A DNA stretch of 48,920 nt from assembly GCA_023413895.1 (NCBI GenBank), contig JAEZOU010000024.1:1-48920 (forward strand), given 5' to 3'. This stretch comes from Bacteroidota bacterium (lineage in GTDB: Bacteria > Bacteroidota > Bacteroidia > Bacteroidales > WCHB1-69). A program made the position numbers and the translations under genes. The notes under the pieces were generated by a model. The model was not told where the DNA came from, did no database searches, and saw nothing but the letters and a program-made list of their open reading frames with translations. Shown in pieces: positions 25,813 to 35,635 of this stretch; within the stretch, counting starts at the first letter, position 1, and each line of letters starts with the position of its first letter.

Positions 25813-27903
25813 TTAGAGCACAATTCCGTCCCAAACAAGTATCTCGAAGGGGGGTAAATCGAAAGTGATTTCCGCATCAATATCCAGAGTTTCGTCTGTG
25901 ATATTGGGAATATGAACTTGTCCTGCAAAAGCGTCTGAAAGTCGAATTTTTCCGTTAATGAATTCTGGGATTTCGAGCATTTTGCGGAGAGTTGTGGTAA
26001 GCGTTTGATCCGAGGCAGAGGGATTTCGCAATGCCACCATAGCCTTAGAGCCATTCCACGCCGCCCAACCGTATAAGTTTGCCTTTTCACCATCCCAGGG
26101 ATTTCCGCCCACCCAATGAGTATCCGCTAGCAGATCTGCATTGGCGCGATGCCAACGGATACAATCTGCCAATTCACGCCACAAGATACCATTATCTTTT
26201 TCGGTCATCAATGAATGGTCGAGATAGAGTTCCACCATCGCAGAACCACACGCGAAGGCACAACGCATCTCTTTTATAATTTCGGCTGCAGTATTTGCCA
26301 AAGAATCGTCTTCCATAGCCCGCGGCGGATTTACGTTCGCTGTTCCGAAGCCAGAAACGATAAGTCCATGCGTCATCAAGCTGTTGATAGGACATAATGG
26401 AGAACCTTGCACAAAGTTCTTATACACCATATAATCGCGGTAAGTGATCCAGCGCTGACGTGTATTTCCTTGATTTCCTATTGTATTCCAATCCGCATCT
26501 TGGCGCCATACAGCATCAGCAAAACGGAACCAAAAGGGAGAAGCCCACGTACCGACAGTACAATTGAGGAAAAGGTCACTTCGCAAGTTTCTCAACATAG
26601 TTACCAAACGAAGAAAATATTCGGCATCCTCCTCATTTCCTGGTCCAACAGCATTTCCGATATCACTAATTCCATCAAATTTAAAATAGCGCATATCATA
26701 CTCATCAATCATATACGAACATCTTTCTACAAATGCTTTAAAATATTCATCATTAGAAAGTTGAAAATTATCAATCGACACAGAATGGTGTTTATTCCAA
26801 AACGCTAACCGTTGTTGTTTAGAAGCTCCGTAACCACCAACAGGTCCCAACCATGCTCCCAATCCTACATCATATTTTCGGCACAATTGGTCAATTTCTC
26901 GGAAGCCATTAGGAAATTTAGGTAGATAGAAATCCCATAAAGAATTGAAATCATCCCAACCATCGTCCCAGACAAAAGCATCAATATGAACGTTGTAAGG
27001 ATCGAAAAGGTGTTTCTGCCAAGCCTCTACTACTTGCAAACAATCCTCCCGACTCATCCGTTTATCAACAACATTATTTCTACCGATATTAAGTTCATAC
27101 CAAGAGTTATAATGAATAAACGAGTGCCAAGGTACAGCACGTTCTCGCTCATGATACGTCAAAAATGAGCGGCGGCGCTGTCCTTCGGCAATAGTTCCAA
27201 CCACCGCAGAGACTTGCCAACTTTCGCCCGCACGAAGAGTTGTCTTCCGAGTCCAAGAACCTTTAACAACAACCCATTCTGCTGTCTTTTCAACCTTATT
27301 AATTCCCATTGGGGTTTCTAATCCAGCGAAGATTTTATCGCTTGCAATGGGGGCACCTCGAGTATTTCCGACCACTTGAGGAAGGGGTTCATCAGGTTTC
27401 ATTTTGTAGTTCATTACCACAACACTTTGAATATCGACATCTTCACTCGAAAACAATTTTAATTCTGTTCTCAAATAATGAGAATGATCTCGCAAAACTG
27501 CCTTCCAATGAATAGTTAGAGTTCCATATACAAAAGTTACCTGTAGTTCTACTCCAGGGAGTTGGTCGGAGAGTTTTACGGCATTTGTATCACCAGAAAG
27601 TTCCACCAATGAGAGTTTTTTTCTGAGCATTTGAGAAGCGCCTATAGTCGTTCCATCAGCAAATGTAATTAAAAAGATATCAGCAGTTTCTGCTAATCCT
27701 AAAACCTCAGAACCAAGAAATCGAAATTGATTATCATCAACAAGAAAATCTGCAGCGAAGAGGTTGTTTGATAGGGTAAACAGATTCTCATTAGCCTCAA
27801 TTTTGGCTTTACCAGGTTGTTGTTGAGCTGGATAGAGAATTTGAGCTGAAAGTTCTATAATAAATGGAACCAATAATAAAAGTAGCACGATTTTTTTTAA
27901 CAT
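25813..27903 (-). CDS. GH36-like (clan GH-D) glycosidase, probable alpha-galactosidase
   Basis: 696 aa from ATG 27903, which begins the signal peptide (MLKKIVLLLLLVPFIIELSAQ); a longer start would overlap galM. An N-terminal beta-sandwich (about 22-245) precedes a (beta/alpha)8 barrel with HYNSWYELN (264-272), FVWDDGWDDF (310-319), RYFKFDGI with candidate nucleophile Asp410, and VWRQDADW with candidate acid/base Asp469 or Asp471; a small C-terminal beta domain follows. The layout matches GH36 and related families, acting on alpha-galactosides. It follows galM by 19 bases, fitting a galactose-releasing enzyme. Substrate specificity is not proven, and alpha-N-acetylgalactosaminidase remains possible. 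Confidence 0.65.
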   Translation of the reverse strand: MLKKIVLLLLLVPFIIELSAQILYPAQQQPGKAKIEANENLFTLSNNLFAADFLVDDNQFRFLGSEVLGLAETADIFLITFADGTTIGASQMLRKKLSLVELSGDTNAVKLSDQLPGVELQVTFVYGTLTIHWKAVLRDHSHYLRTELKLFSSEDVDIQSVVVMNYKMKPDEPLPQVVGNTRGAPIASDKIFAGLETPMGINKVEKTAEWVVVKGSWTRKTTLRAGESWQVSAVVGTIAEGQRRRSFLTYHERERAVPWHSFIHYNSWYELNIGRNNVVDKRMSREDCLQVVEAWQKHLFDPYNVHIDAFVWDDGWDDFNSLWDFYLPKFPNGFREIDQLCRKYDVGLGAWLGPVGGYGASKQQRLAFWNKHHSVSIDNFQLSNDEYFKAFVERCSYMIDEYDMRYFKFDGISDIGNAVGPGNEEDAEYFLRLVTMLRNLRSDLFLNCTVGTWASPFWFRFADAVWRQDADWNTIGNQGNTRQRWITYRDYMVYKNFVQGSPLCPINSLMTHGLIVSGFGTANVNPPRAMEDDSLANTAAEIIKEMRCAFACGSAMVELYLDHSLMTEKDNGILWRELADCIRWHRANADLLADTHWVGGNPWDGEKANLYGWAAWNGSKAMVALRNPSASDQTLTTTLRKMLEIPEFINGKIRLSDAFAGQVHIPNITDETLDIDAEITFDLPPFEILVWDGIVL

Positions 27904-27922
27904 AAATAAGAATTTAGAAAGA

Positions 27923-28993
27923 TCACGCCTGAACAGAGAAACGGAATTGGGTTGTCGATTCAAATTTTTCTTCAGGATTCAACCATGGATTAGATTGGGG
28001 CCAATGATGATGTGGTGAATCTGGAAATTTTTGCGTTTCAATACAGATTGCGCTTTGCTTCTTGTATGCCACTCCCCTCTTTCCGCGCATTTTTCCATCT
28101 AAAAAATTACCCGTATAGATTTGCACTCCAGGTTCATCAGTAAAGCACTCCATTACAATACCACTTTCGGGAGATCGGAGAATTGCAGCGGGTACGGATA
28201 GATTTCTAGGTTTATTCAAACACCAGCAATGGTCGTAACCATTTCCAATCTTCAATTGAATATCATCAACAAGGATTCGCTCCCCTACTCGATGCGCAGT
28301 ACGAAAATCGAACGGAGTACCTACAACTGAACGTAATTCGCCAGTAGGAATCAGAGATTCATCAACAGGGAGGAAATAATCGGCAGCAATTTCAAGTTGA
28401 TGATTCAGAATCGAAAAATTTCCATCACCAGAGAGATTGAAATAGCTATGATTAGTCATATTGATTACCGTTTTTTGAGTTGTTAGCGCTTCTGAATGGA
28501 TTGTTAGCCCTGACGCATCATCGAGTGTAAAGGTCACAATTACAGAAACTTCTCCAGGGAAACCATTATCTCCATCTGGGCTCACATAACTGATTTTCAA
28601 CATATTTTCAGAATATGAATCCACCGAAAAGGGTGCATATTGCCAACCATCAGGACCGCCGTGAAGGCAATTTAGACCATTATTTTGGGGAAGTTGGAAA
28701 CATTTTCCTTCTACATTGAGATTACCGCCTGCAATACGATTTGCGTAGCGACCAATTGTTGCCCCAAAATCTGTAAGATGATTTTCGGGCAGATAATCGG
28801 CAAGCGATGAGAAACCATGCACAACATCGCGCACAACACCATCTCTATCAGGAACTTTCAGCGACACAATCCTACCGCCAAAATTGGTAATCTGTACTTG
28901 CAAACCTTTCTGAGAACTAAGCGTAAATAATCCTATTTTTTTATCCTTATAGTAAAGCAAATCTGAATAATCTCTAGAGTTCCAATCTTTCAT
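27923..28993 (-). CDS. galM: Galactose mutarotase (aldose 1-epimerase)
   Basis: 356 aa from ATG 28993; the open frame upstream starts with a TTG lying inside the -7 box and is rejected. Typical motifs: NFGGRIVSLKVPDRDG, GATIGRYANRI, LHGGPDGW, MTNHSYFNL with the catalytic His, and a C-terminal CIETQKFPDSPHH with the catalytic Glu. It interconverts alpha and beta anomers of galactose or glucose. It has no clear signal peptide, so it is probably cytoplasmic. It heads a two-gene operon with the GH36-like glycosidase. Confidence 0.92.
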   Translation of the reverse strand: MKDWNSRDYSDLLYYKDKKIGLFTLSSQKGLQVQITNFGGRIVSLKVPDRDGVVRDVVHGFSSLADYLPENHLTDFGATIGRYANRIAGGNLNVEGKCFQLPQNNGLNCLHGGPDGWQYAPFSVDSYSENMLKISYVSPDGDNGFPGEVSVIVTFTLDDASGLTIHSEALTTQKTVINMTNHSYFNLSGDGNFSILNHQLEIAADYFLPVDESLIPTGELRSVVGTPFDFRTAHRVGERILVDDIQLKIGNGYDHCWCLNKPRNLSVPAAILRSPESGIVMECFTDEPGVQIYTGNFLDGKMRGKRGVAYKKQSAICIETQKFPDSPHHHWPQSNPWLNPEEKFESTTQFRFSVQA

Positions 28994-29014
28994 TCTAAAA
29001 ACATTTTGATGAGG

Positions 29015-29022
29015 CAAAAATA
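29015..29022 (-). promoter_or_regulatory. -7 promoter box of galM
   Basis: The minus strand reads TATTTTTG, a perfect match, 21 bases before the galM ATG. A TTG at 29047-29045 could be the -33 element (spacer 22, slightly long). Confidence 0.5.
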
Positions 29023-29127
29023 GAGAAAAGAATTAAAACTTTTTCAATTATCACGCCTCAATAAAAAAAGATACACAACAATTTGTTTGCTACGATTGAG
29101 AAATATCAACATAATCTATGAATTGAT

Positions 29128-29913
29128 TCAATCCCAATCGCAAAAAACAGGGAAATTATTACGATACTCTGTTAACCTCTGATAGGAAAGTGTTGCTGTT
29201 AGCAATTGTGGGGTATTCGGCTGTGCAGAGATAAGAGGTGTACCCTCGGGAGAGAGAATTTGGGAATCTCCACAATGTGCAACTCCGTTGAAATCAGCAC
29301 CGATTCGATTGGCAGCCAAGAGATAGGACTGATTTTCGATAGCACGTGCTGTCAGCAATGCATTCCAAGCTCGAGAGCGCGATGCGGGCCAATTAGCTAC
29401 ACAAAGCAAACAATCGTACGCAAATCCGTTTTCTTTATCGTAACGATTACGGCACCAAACGGGAAATCGAAGGTCGTAACAAATTTGCGGACAGAAACGC
29501 CAACCTTTATAAGTAAAAACAGATAAGTTCTCCCCTTTTTGAAACGTCATAGGTTCTTTGCTCAGGGGGAAGAGGTGTCTTTTATCATAAAAATCAGTTG
29601 TAGCATTAGGCTGTACAAAAAGCAATCGATTATAGAGATTGTCATCTTCGCGAACAGCAACACTTCCCACTACAGCACAACACTTCTCACGAGCCATTTG
29701 CTGCATCCATTCCACAATCGCGGGTGCCTCATCTGCCACTTCACAATTCTGCACAGCAAAACCTGTGGCAAACATCTCCGGTAACAGAATTAAATCCACC
29801 GAAGAGAGTTGCTGTAAAAGTTCGGCTAAATGTTCTAAATTTCGATTTATTTCTAACCAAAGAACATCATTTTGGACTACTGCAACCTTCAGATTTTCTA
29901 CGATTTTCTTCAT
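29128..29913 (-). CDS. Nitrilase-superfamily amidohydrolase (omega-amidase/YafV-like)
   Basis: 261 aa, normal for the family. The catalytic triad is visible: Glu46 in LLPEMFATGF, Lys111 in DKRHLF, Cys145 in QICYDLRFP. MFATGF and the short C terminus match omega-amidases (YafV, Nit2), which hydrolyse alpha-keto acid amides such as alpha-ketoglutaramate. It lies 9 bases after hflX at the end of a long minus-strand series and may be part of that transcript. The precise substrate is inferred. Confidence 0.85.
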   Translation of the reverse strand: MKKIVENLKVAVVQNDVLWLEINRNLEHLAELLQQLSSVDLILLPEMFATGFAVQNCEVADEAPAIVEWMQQMAREKCCAVVGSVAVREDDNLYNRLLFVQPNATTDFYDKRHLFPLSKEPMTFQKGENLSVFTYKGWRFCPQICYDLRFPVWCRNRYDKENGFAYDCLLCVANWPASRSRAWNALLTARAIENQSYLLAANRIGADFNGVAHCGDSQILSPEGTPLISAQPNTPQLLTATLSYQRLTEYRNNFPVFCDWD

Positions 29914-29922
29914 TTTTCAAAC

Positions 29923-31113
29923 TTAATAAAGAAAATTATTATAGGGATAAATTTGAATATGAAGTTTCTTAATCTCTTCATAGAGCATCTCCTTCATATC
30001 ATCAATATTCTCTTTTGTTTTAGCAGAAACGAAAATCGTTTTTTGGTTCAGTTTAGCCATCCAAGTAGCCTTCAACTCATCGATAGAAATATTACATTTC
30101 TCCTTTGGTGATAAATCATCAGGTTCCTTTTCGATCCAAGTATAATTATCTATCTTATTAAAAATGATAATTTGGGGTTTAGTACCTGTATTAATTTCCT
30201 CTAAAGTTTTATTTACCACAGCGATTTGCTCTTCAAACTCAGGGTGACTAATATCCACAACATGCAATAAAAGATCAGTTTCACGAATCTCGTCTAATGT
30301 TGATTTGAAAGATTCGATCAAGCCATGAGGAAGTTTTCTAATAAAGCCGACAGTATCGGAGAGTAGAAAAGGCAGATTATTGAACACCACCTTACGCACG
30401 GTAGTATCAAGAGTTGCGAAGAGTTTATTTTCAGCAAAGACGTCAGACTTACTAAGCAGATTCATTAGCGTAGATTTTCCGACATTAGTATATCCGACGA
30501 GTGCCACTCGCACAAACTTCTCACGATTTCCCCGCTGAGTTTTCTTCTGCCGGTCAATCTCCCGTAGCTTCTCTTTCAGCAGCGAAATTCTATCTCGAAT
30601 GATACGGCGGTCAGTTTCAATCTCTTTTTCACCAGGGCCACGCATACCAATCCCCCCGCGTTGTTTTTCTAAGTGGGTCCACATACGGGTAAGGCGAGGC
30701 AAAAGATATTCATACTGTGCCAACTCCACCTGCACCTTAGCATGGGCTGTTTGCGCACGTTTGGCAAAGATATCAAGAATAAGCCGAGTTCTATCCAAGA
30801 CTTTGCATTCTAAGACCTGCTCGACATTACGAGTTTGAGAGGGTGAAAGTTCATCATCGAAGACAGCAAGTCCCACTTTATTCTCACGAATATATTCACG
30901 CACCTCTTCCAATTTTCCGGATCCAAGATAGGTTTTAGGATCAGGATATTGCAAATTTTGTGTAAATTTTTTCACAGCGACGCCTCCGGCAGTATCTACC
31001 AAAAACGCCAATTCATCAAGGTATTCATTTACCTTCTCAACAGAAACAGAAGGGGTGCTCACCGCAATGAGCACCGCCGTTTCAGAACTTATTTCTAATG
31101 TATCAATTCCCAT
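29923..31113 (-). CDS. hflX: Ribosome-associated GTPase HflX
   Basis: 396 aa. N-terminal HflX domain; the signature RGGIGMRGPGEKEIETDRR (152-170); and a GTPase domain with G1 GYTNVGKS (207-214), G3 DTVG (253-256), G4 NKID (319-322) and G5 SAK. HflX binds the 50S subunit and splits stalled ribosomes. It starts 11 bases after the RND pump gene and ends 9 bases before the nitrilase gene, so it is likely co-transcribed with them. Confidence 0.93.
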   Translation of the reverse strand: MGIDTLEISSETAVLIAVSTPSVSVEKVNEYLDELAFLVDTAGGVAVKKFTQNLQYPDPKTYLGSGKLEEVREYIRENKVGLAVFDDELSPSQTRNVEQVLECKVLDRTRLILDIFAKRAQTAHAKVQVELAQYEYLLPRLTRMWTHLEKQRGGIGMRGPGEKEIETDRRIIRDRISLLKEKLREIDRQKKTQRGNREKFVRVALVGYTNVGKSTLMNLLSKSDVFAENKLFATLDTTVRKVVFNNLPFLLSDTVGFIRKLPHGLIESFKSTLDEIRETDLLLHVVDISHPEFEEQIAVVNKTLEEINTGTKPQIIIFNKIDNYTWIEKEPDDLSPKEKCNISIDELKATWMAKLNQKTIFVSAKTKENIDDMKEMLYEEIKKLHIQIYPYNNFLY

Positions 31114-31124
31114 AAAGAGAGTTA

Positions 31125-34100
31125 TTATTCTTGAACTTTTAAAGTTTTCTTAGCTGCTTTTTTTTCTTTTCTTTCAGCAAATATACCAAATAGAATTGGA
31201 ATAAGTATTAAGGTTACCAAAGTGGACAATGACAATCCCCAAGCCACAACCATACCAAGAGAATTCCACATTTCAGCACCTTCTCCTTTATCCAATGCCA
31301 ACGGAATCATACCTAAAACTGTTGTTAAAGTTGTCATTAATATTGGGCGAAGACGGGAACGACCTGCAGCAACAATCGCTTCATTAATAGATTGGCCACG
31401 TTCACGACACAAAATCGTGTAATCAACAAGGACAATACCATTTTTCACCACAATACCAATCAAGAGAAGAATTCCTACCATTGCCATAATACCCAATGGT
31501 GTATTAGTTACTGCCAAACCGATTAACACACCTGTAAGCGCAAAAGGAATGGAGAACATAATAATAAACGGATATGAGAAAGATTCAAACTGTGAAGCCA
31601 TCACAATATATACCAAAATTACAATCAAAATCATAATCATCACCATATCCGCAAAAGATTCTTGTTGATCTTCCCAAGCACCACCAATTTGATATACCAA
31701 ATTACTAGGTATATCCATTTCGTTTAACACATTTTCAGTTTCTGTAACCAATTCACTCAACACAGCATCTTTTGCCACGACGCAAGATACTTTAACCATA
31801 CGTTCACGGTCTTTTCTAGAAATTGTTGGAGGAGTCAATTTCTCTACAACAGTTCCCAAATCTTTTATGCGCACGCCGACACCTTGGTTGTTATACACTA
31901 AAATATTCTCAATAGATTCAATACTTTCACGATATTCCGGTGCATAACGCACTTTAATATTGTATTCATCTCCATCTTCACGATAATAAGAAGCTGTATA
32001 ACCATTGAAACGATTTCTTACATAAGATGCCGCTGTAGTCAAATTAAGTCCGTGTTCAGCTAATTTTTCTCGATCGAAATCCACTTGAAATTCTGGAGTA
32101 TATTCCTCACGACTGATAGAGACCTCTGAACAGCCAGGTACTTTTTCCATTCTTGTACGAAGATCAGCCGCAAACTTATCAGCCACATCCATATCGTAAC
32201 AATAAAGCTCAACATCAACACTATTTTGACCACCCATACCACCACCAGAAGAGACAATATATGTATTCACTTCTGGGTATTTTGCCAAATCAGCACGAAG
32301 ATTATCAGAAATCTCATTTAATGAGCGTTTACGTTCTGTTTTCTTTGTCAAACGCACATTGAATTTCACGATATGAGAACCATTTTGAGACAACATACCG
32401 AAAGTATTGTCATCGTCAGGTTGACCAACAGAGAAGTTAATCATTAACACTTCTGGGTACTCCTTTTTCACATGTTCAACAAAACCTAATGCAAATGCTC
32501 GTGTTGTTTCCATACGTGTACCGATAGGCAACTTAACTGTTGCAGAGAGACGTGCTTGGTCTTGTGTTGGGAAGAACTCCGACGGAATAAATTTAAAAAG
32601 TAACAAGCTAGAACCAAAAATTGCTAGTGCAATTAGTAGAACTATTCCTTTTCTTGAAACACACCATCTCAACATTTTAGCATAAACACCATCTAACCAA
32701 TTCAAAGAGTTCTCAATTGGAGTATAAATAGCACTGAACACCTTACCACGATTCGGGTTGTTTTTCAACATTAGCGAAGATAACATAGGAGTAAGAGTCA
32801 AAGCTGCCAATGTAGAGATAATAATAACAATACTTACAATCCAACCTAACTGTTTGAACATAATACCTGCAACGCCTTCCAAGAATGTAAGAGGAATAAA
32901 CACCGCTAACAACACCAAGGTAGTAGCAATAATAGAGAGTGAAACCTCACTAGTTGCGAATACGGCTGCAGACTTTGGTCGGCTTCCTCGTTCAATATGA
33001 GTTGAGATATTTTCCAAGACTACAATTGCATCATCGACCACCATACCAATGGCGATACTCAATGATGACAATGAGATAATATTCAATGTATTACCTGTAA
33101 ATCCAAGATAAATAAACGCACCTACTAGGGAGACTGGAATAACGATAGCAATAATAAAAGTTGCTCGCCAACGTCCTAAGAAGAATAGCACGACCAACAC
33201 AACAAGCACAAGAATCAGAATAATTGATTCTTCTAATGAATTGATAGTATTGACAATTGACTCCGAAGTATTGGCAATAACACCTATTTTAACATCAGAA
33301 GGTAGAGTTTTCTGAATATCAGGAAGCATACTCATAACCTTTTCTGAAATCTGTACAGAGTTTGCACCAGATTGTTTTTGTACAACAATCATAGCACCGC
33401 GCACCCCATTATTATAAACCTCTTGCATACGTTCTTGGACTGTATCATTTACAACAGCCACATCACGTAGATAAACATTTTGGTTATTGAAACTTCCCAC
33501 CACAATATTTTCCATCTGTCTAGCATCGGAGAACTCGCCTTGCACACGCATTGAGTAGGTTTCGGAACCGATGTCCATACTTCCAAGGGGTAAGTTTCTA
33601 TTTTCAGCACCTACAACTGCTGCGATAGATTCAATTGTAAGATTATATGCTTCCAATTTATAAGGGTCACAATAGATTTGAATTTCACGTTGAGGAGCTC
33701 CTGATATAGAAACCGTACCCACGCCCCCTACACGGCTAAGAGGAGATACAACCCTATCATCCAATATCTTATACAATGCATTTGTACTAGCTCCAGATTG
33801 TACAGAAAGCATCAAGATGGGTAAATCATCTATACTAAACTTAAAAAGGAAAGGTGTATTAGCATCGTCAGGAAGCATAGAAGAAACCATATCCAATTTA
33901 TCTCGAACATCATTGGTTGCATCTTCAATATCAATACCATATTCAAATTCCAAATATACGATTGAATAGTTTTCTCGTGAATCTGAAGAGATATGCTTCA
34001 AATCACTCACACCATTTAAAACGTTTTCTAGCGGTTTAGAGACATTGTTCTCAACATCTGCTGCACTTGCTCCTGGATAGGTTGTAAAAACCATAATGGT

Positions 34101-34229
34101 ATTTTCTCCCATATCTGGGAAAAGATCGACGGGCAAATTCACTAGCGAGAAAATACCTATAATTGCAACGGCCACATACACTAATGCCGTCATAATTGGT
34201 TTTCTAACAGCTGATTGATATAAACTCAT
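31125..34229 (-). CDS. RND efflux pump, inner-membrane transporter
   Basis: 1034 aa, normal for the AcrB/MexB-like HAE-1 type. N-terminal membrane entry (MTALVYVAVAIIGIFSLVNLPVDLFPD), two large periplasmic domains, and the proton-relay helix with GMVVDDAIVVLENI around residue 400 containing the paired Asp. It exports hydrophobic or amphipathic compounds using proton motive force. The adaptor and TolC genes are in the same series, with a small PG0541-like gene between adaptor and pump. The drug or substrate is not predictable. Confidence 0.93.
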   Translation of the reverse strand: MSLYQSAVRKPIMTALVYVAVAIIGIFSLVNLPVDLFPDMGENTIMVFTTYPGASAADVENNVSKPLENVLNGVSDLKHISSDSRENYSIVYLEFEYGIDIEDATNDVRDKLDMVSSMLPDDANTPFLFKFSIDDLPILMLSVQSGASTNALYKILDDRVVSPLSRVGGVGTVSISGAPQREIQIYCDPYKLEAYNLTIESIAAVVGAENRNLPLGSMDIGSETYSMRVQGEFSDARQMENIVVGSFNNQNVYLRDVAVVNDTVQERMQEVYNNGVRGAMIVVQKQSGANSVQISEKVMSMLPDIQKTLPSDVKIGVIANTSESIVNTINSLEESIILILVLVVLVVLFFLGRWRATFIIAIVIPVSLVGAFIYLGFTGNTLNIISLSSLSIAIGMVVDDAIVVLENISTHIERGSRPKSAAVFATSEVSLSIIATTLVLLAVFIPLTFLEGVAGIMFKQLGWIVSIVIIISTLAALTLTPMLSSLMLKNNPNRGKVFSAIYTPIENSLNWLDGVYAKMLRWCVSRKGIVLLIALAIFGSSLLLFKFIPSEFFPTQDQARLSATVKLPIGTRMETTRAFALGFVEHVKKEYPEVLMINFSVGQPDDDNTFGMLSQNGSHIVKFNVRLTKKTERKRSLNEISDNLRADLAKYPEVNTYIVSSGGGMGGQNSVDVELYCYDMDVADKFAADLRTRMEKVPGCSEVSISREEYTPEFQVDFDREKLAEHGLNLTTAASYVRNRFNGYTASYYREDGDEYNIKVRYAPEYRESIESIENILVYNNQGVGVRIKDLGTVVEKLTPPTISRKDRERMVKVSCVVAKDAVLSELVTETENVLNEMDIPSNLVYQIGGAWEDQQESFADMVMIMILIVILVYIVMASQFESFSYPFIIMFSIPFALTGVLIGLAVTNTPLGIMAMVGILLLIGIVVKNGIVLVDYTILCRERGQSINEAIVAAGRSRLRPILMTTLTTVLGMIPLALDKGEGAEMWNSLGMVVAWGLSLSTLVTLILIPILFGIFAERKEKKAAKKTLKVQE

Positions 34230-34266
34230 TGTTGTAAAATTTTCTAGTTATTAATGTTTCAATTCA

Positions 34267-34569
34267 TTATAAAGATTGAGCTGTTGCTTCTGCAGGCATT
34301 ACAAAAGCTCTAATACCTTGTAGTGGTAATGCTTTATCTAAAGCATAAATTTCATCTAACAGAGGCTGAACCTTTTCATCTTCGACAAAGGAAATAAAAG
34401 CACAATTTAGGGTTGGCCAGGCATGCGTTCCATAGTGAGGTTCACCCGTGTTACTACCTCTCCCTTGTACTTCTGGGAAATAGGTAAAACCTTTTATTTC
34501 TAATTTATCGAAAGCAGCAATTACATCATCATAAAATGCCTGATAAGCGGCAATAAACACACATTTCAT
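34267..34569 (-). CDS. PG0541-like transporter-associated small protein (PII-like fold)
   Basis: 100 aa. MKCVFIAAYQAFYDDVIAAF, then GFTYFPEVQGRGSNTGEPHYGTHAWP, a region placed like the flexible loop of PII proteins, and a C-terminal strand ending GIRAFVMPAE. This family is regularly encoded with RND pumps in Bacteroidota. Here it lies 6 bases after the adaptor gene and 37 before the pump gene. A regulatory or ligand-sensing role on the pump is inferred from context and fold resemblance. Confidence 0.7.
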   Translation of the reverse strand: MKCVFIAAYQAFYDDVIAAFDKLEIKGFTYFPEVQGRGSNTGEPHYGTHAWPTLNCAFISFVEDEKVQPLLDEIYALDKALPLQGIRAFVMPAEATAQSL

Positions 34570-34575
34570 AGATTA

Positions 34576-35595
34576 TTATTTTGCTAATTCAACATTCATT
34601 CCATCACGTAATTTTGTCAAACCAGTAGTTACAACGTAGTCTCCATCATTAACGCCAGAGATAAGTTCATAGCGGTTGCCCACTCTTCTACCGATTTCCA
34701 CTTTTTTATAACTTACTTTTCCATCTTTGTAAATGTAAACATAACGATCGCCAGCACCTTGTTGCTTAATAATAGCTACATCAGGAACGACAACACGATG
34801 TTCTGAACCATAGTTCATCGTTACACGAGCATACATACCTGGACGCACCTTTGACCCACCATTAGGCAAAGAGATTTCTACTGGGAAAGTATGCGTTCTA
34901 GCATCAATCGTTGGATATACCAAACTAACTTTTCCGGCAAACTCTTCATCACCATAAACGTCCAAATTTATCTTTGCATCCATTCCCTTCTTGATAGTAA
35001 CAAATTGTTTTTCTGAAACATTAATATTTAACTTAACAGGATGAATTTGTTGCACTTGAATAATAGGTTGACCGCTAAAAAGGTCTCCACTATCATAATT
35101 TCTCATGGTAACTACACCAGAAATAGGAGAAATCAATTGGGTATTATCTTTAAGATTTTTATAAGAGGTGCGAGCCACATCTAATTGTGTTTTCAAATTA
35201 TCCCATTCAGATTTAGAAACGCCGCCTACTTTATAAAGTTCGTCGATACGTTTGAAAGAAAGTTCTAAATTATCTAATTGGCTTTTAGCCTGTTTTAGTG
35301 AATTATCTTCCATCTCTGCCACTACTTGACCTGCGGCAACCACATCGCCAACTTCGACAAAAATTTTCTCAATACGACCACCTGTCAAAGGTGCAATATT
35401 ATTCACAGCATTTGCCTCAACAATTGCTGTATATTCATACAACTGATCTACATCTTCAGCCATTACTTGCTCAACCTTCACTTTCAAAGTTGATTCTACC
35501 TGCTGATCATTTGCTCCTGATTTTTTCTCTTTACAAGCACTGAAAACTAATGAAATCAATGCTAAAAAAGCAACACTTTTTAATACCTTTTTCAT
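34576..35595 (-). CDS. RND efflux periplasmic adaptor (membrane fusion protein)
   Basis: 339 aa. Lipoprotein signal with LVFSAC (Cys21). Biotinyl-lipoyl-like halves are seen at GGRIEKIFVEVGDVVAAGQVVAEM and at SPISGVVTMRNYDSGDLFSGQPI, joined by a short alpha-hairpin, followed by beta-barrel and membrane-proximal domains (VRPGMYARVTM, DRYVYIYKDGKVSYKKVEIG). It links the inner-membrane pump to TolC. It follows tolC by 40 bases and is 6 bases before the PG0541-like gene. Confidence 0.92.
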   Translation of the reverse strand: MKKVLKSVAFLALISLVFSACKEKKSGANDQQVESTLKVKVEQVMAEDVDQLYEYTAIVEANAVNNIAPLTGGRIEKIFVEVGDVVAAGQVVAEMEDNSLKQAKSQLDNLELSFKRIDELYKVGGVSKSEWDNLKTQLDVARTSYKNLKDNTQLISPISGVVTMRNYDSGDLFSGQPIIQVQQIHPVKLNINVSEKQFVTIKKGMDAKINLDVYGDEEFAGKVSLVYPTIDARTHTFPVEISLPNGGSKVRPGMYARVTMNYGSEHRVVVPDVAIIKQQGAGDRYVYIYKDGKVSYKKVEIGRRVGNRYELISGVNDGDYVVTTGLTKLRDGMNVELAK

Positions 35596-35635
35596 CTAAT
35601 TAGTGATTATTTATTCGTGATTATTATTAATTATC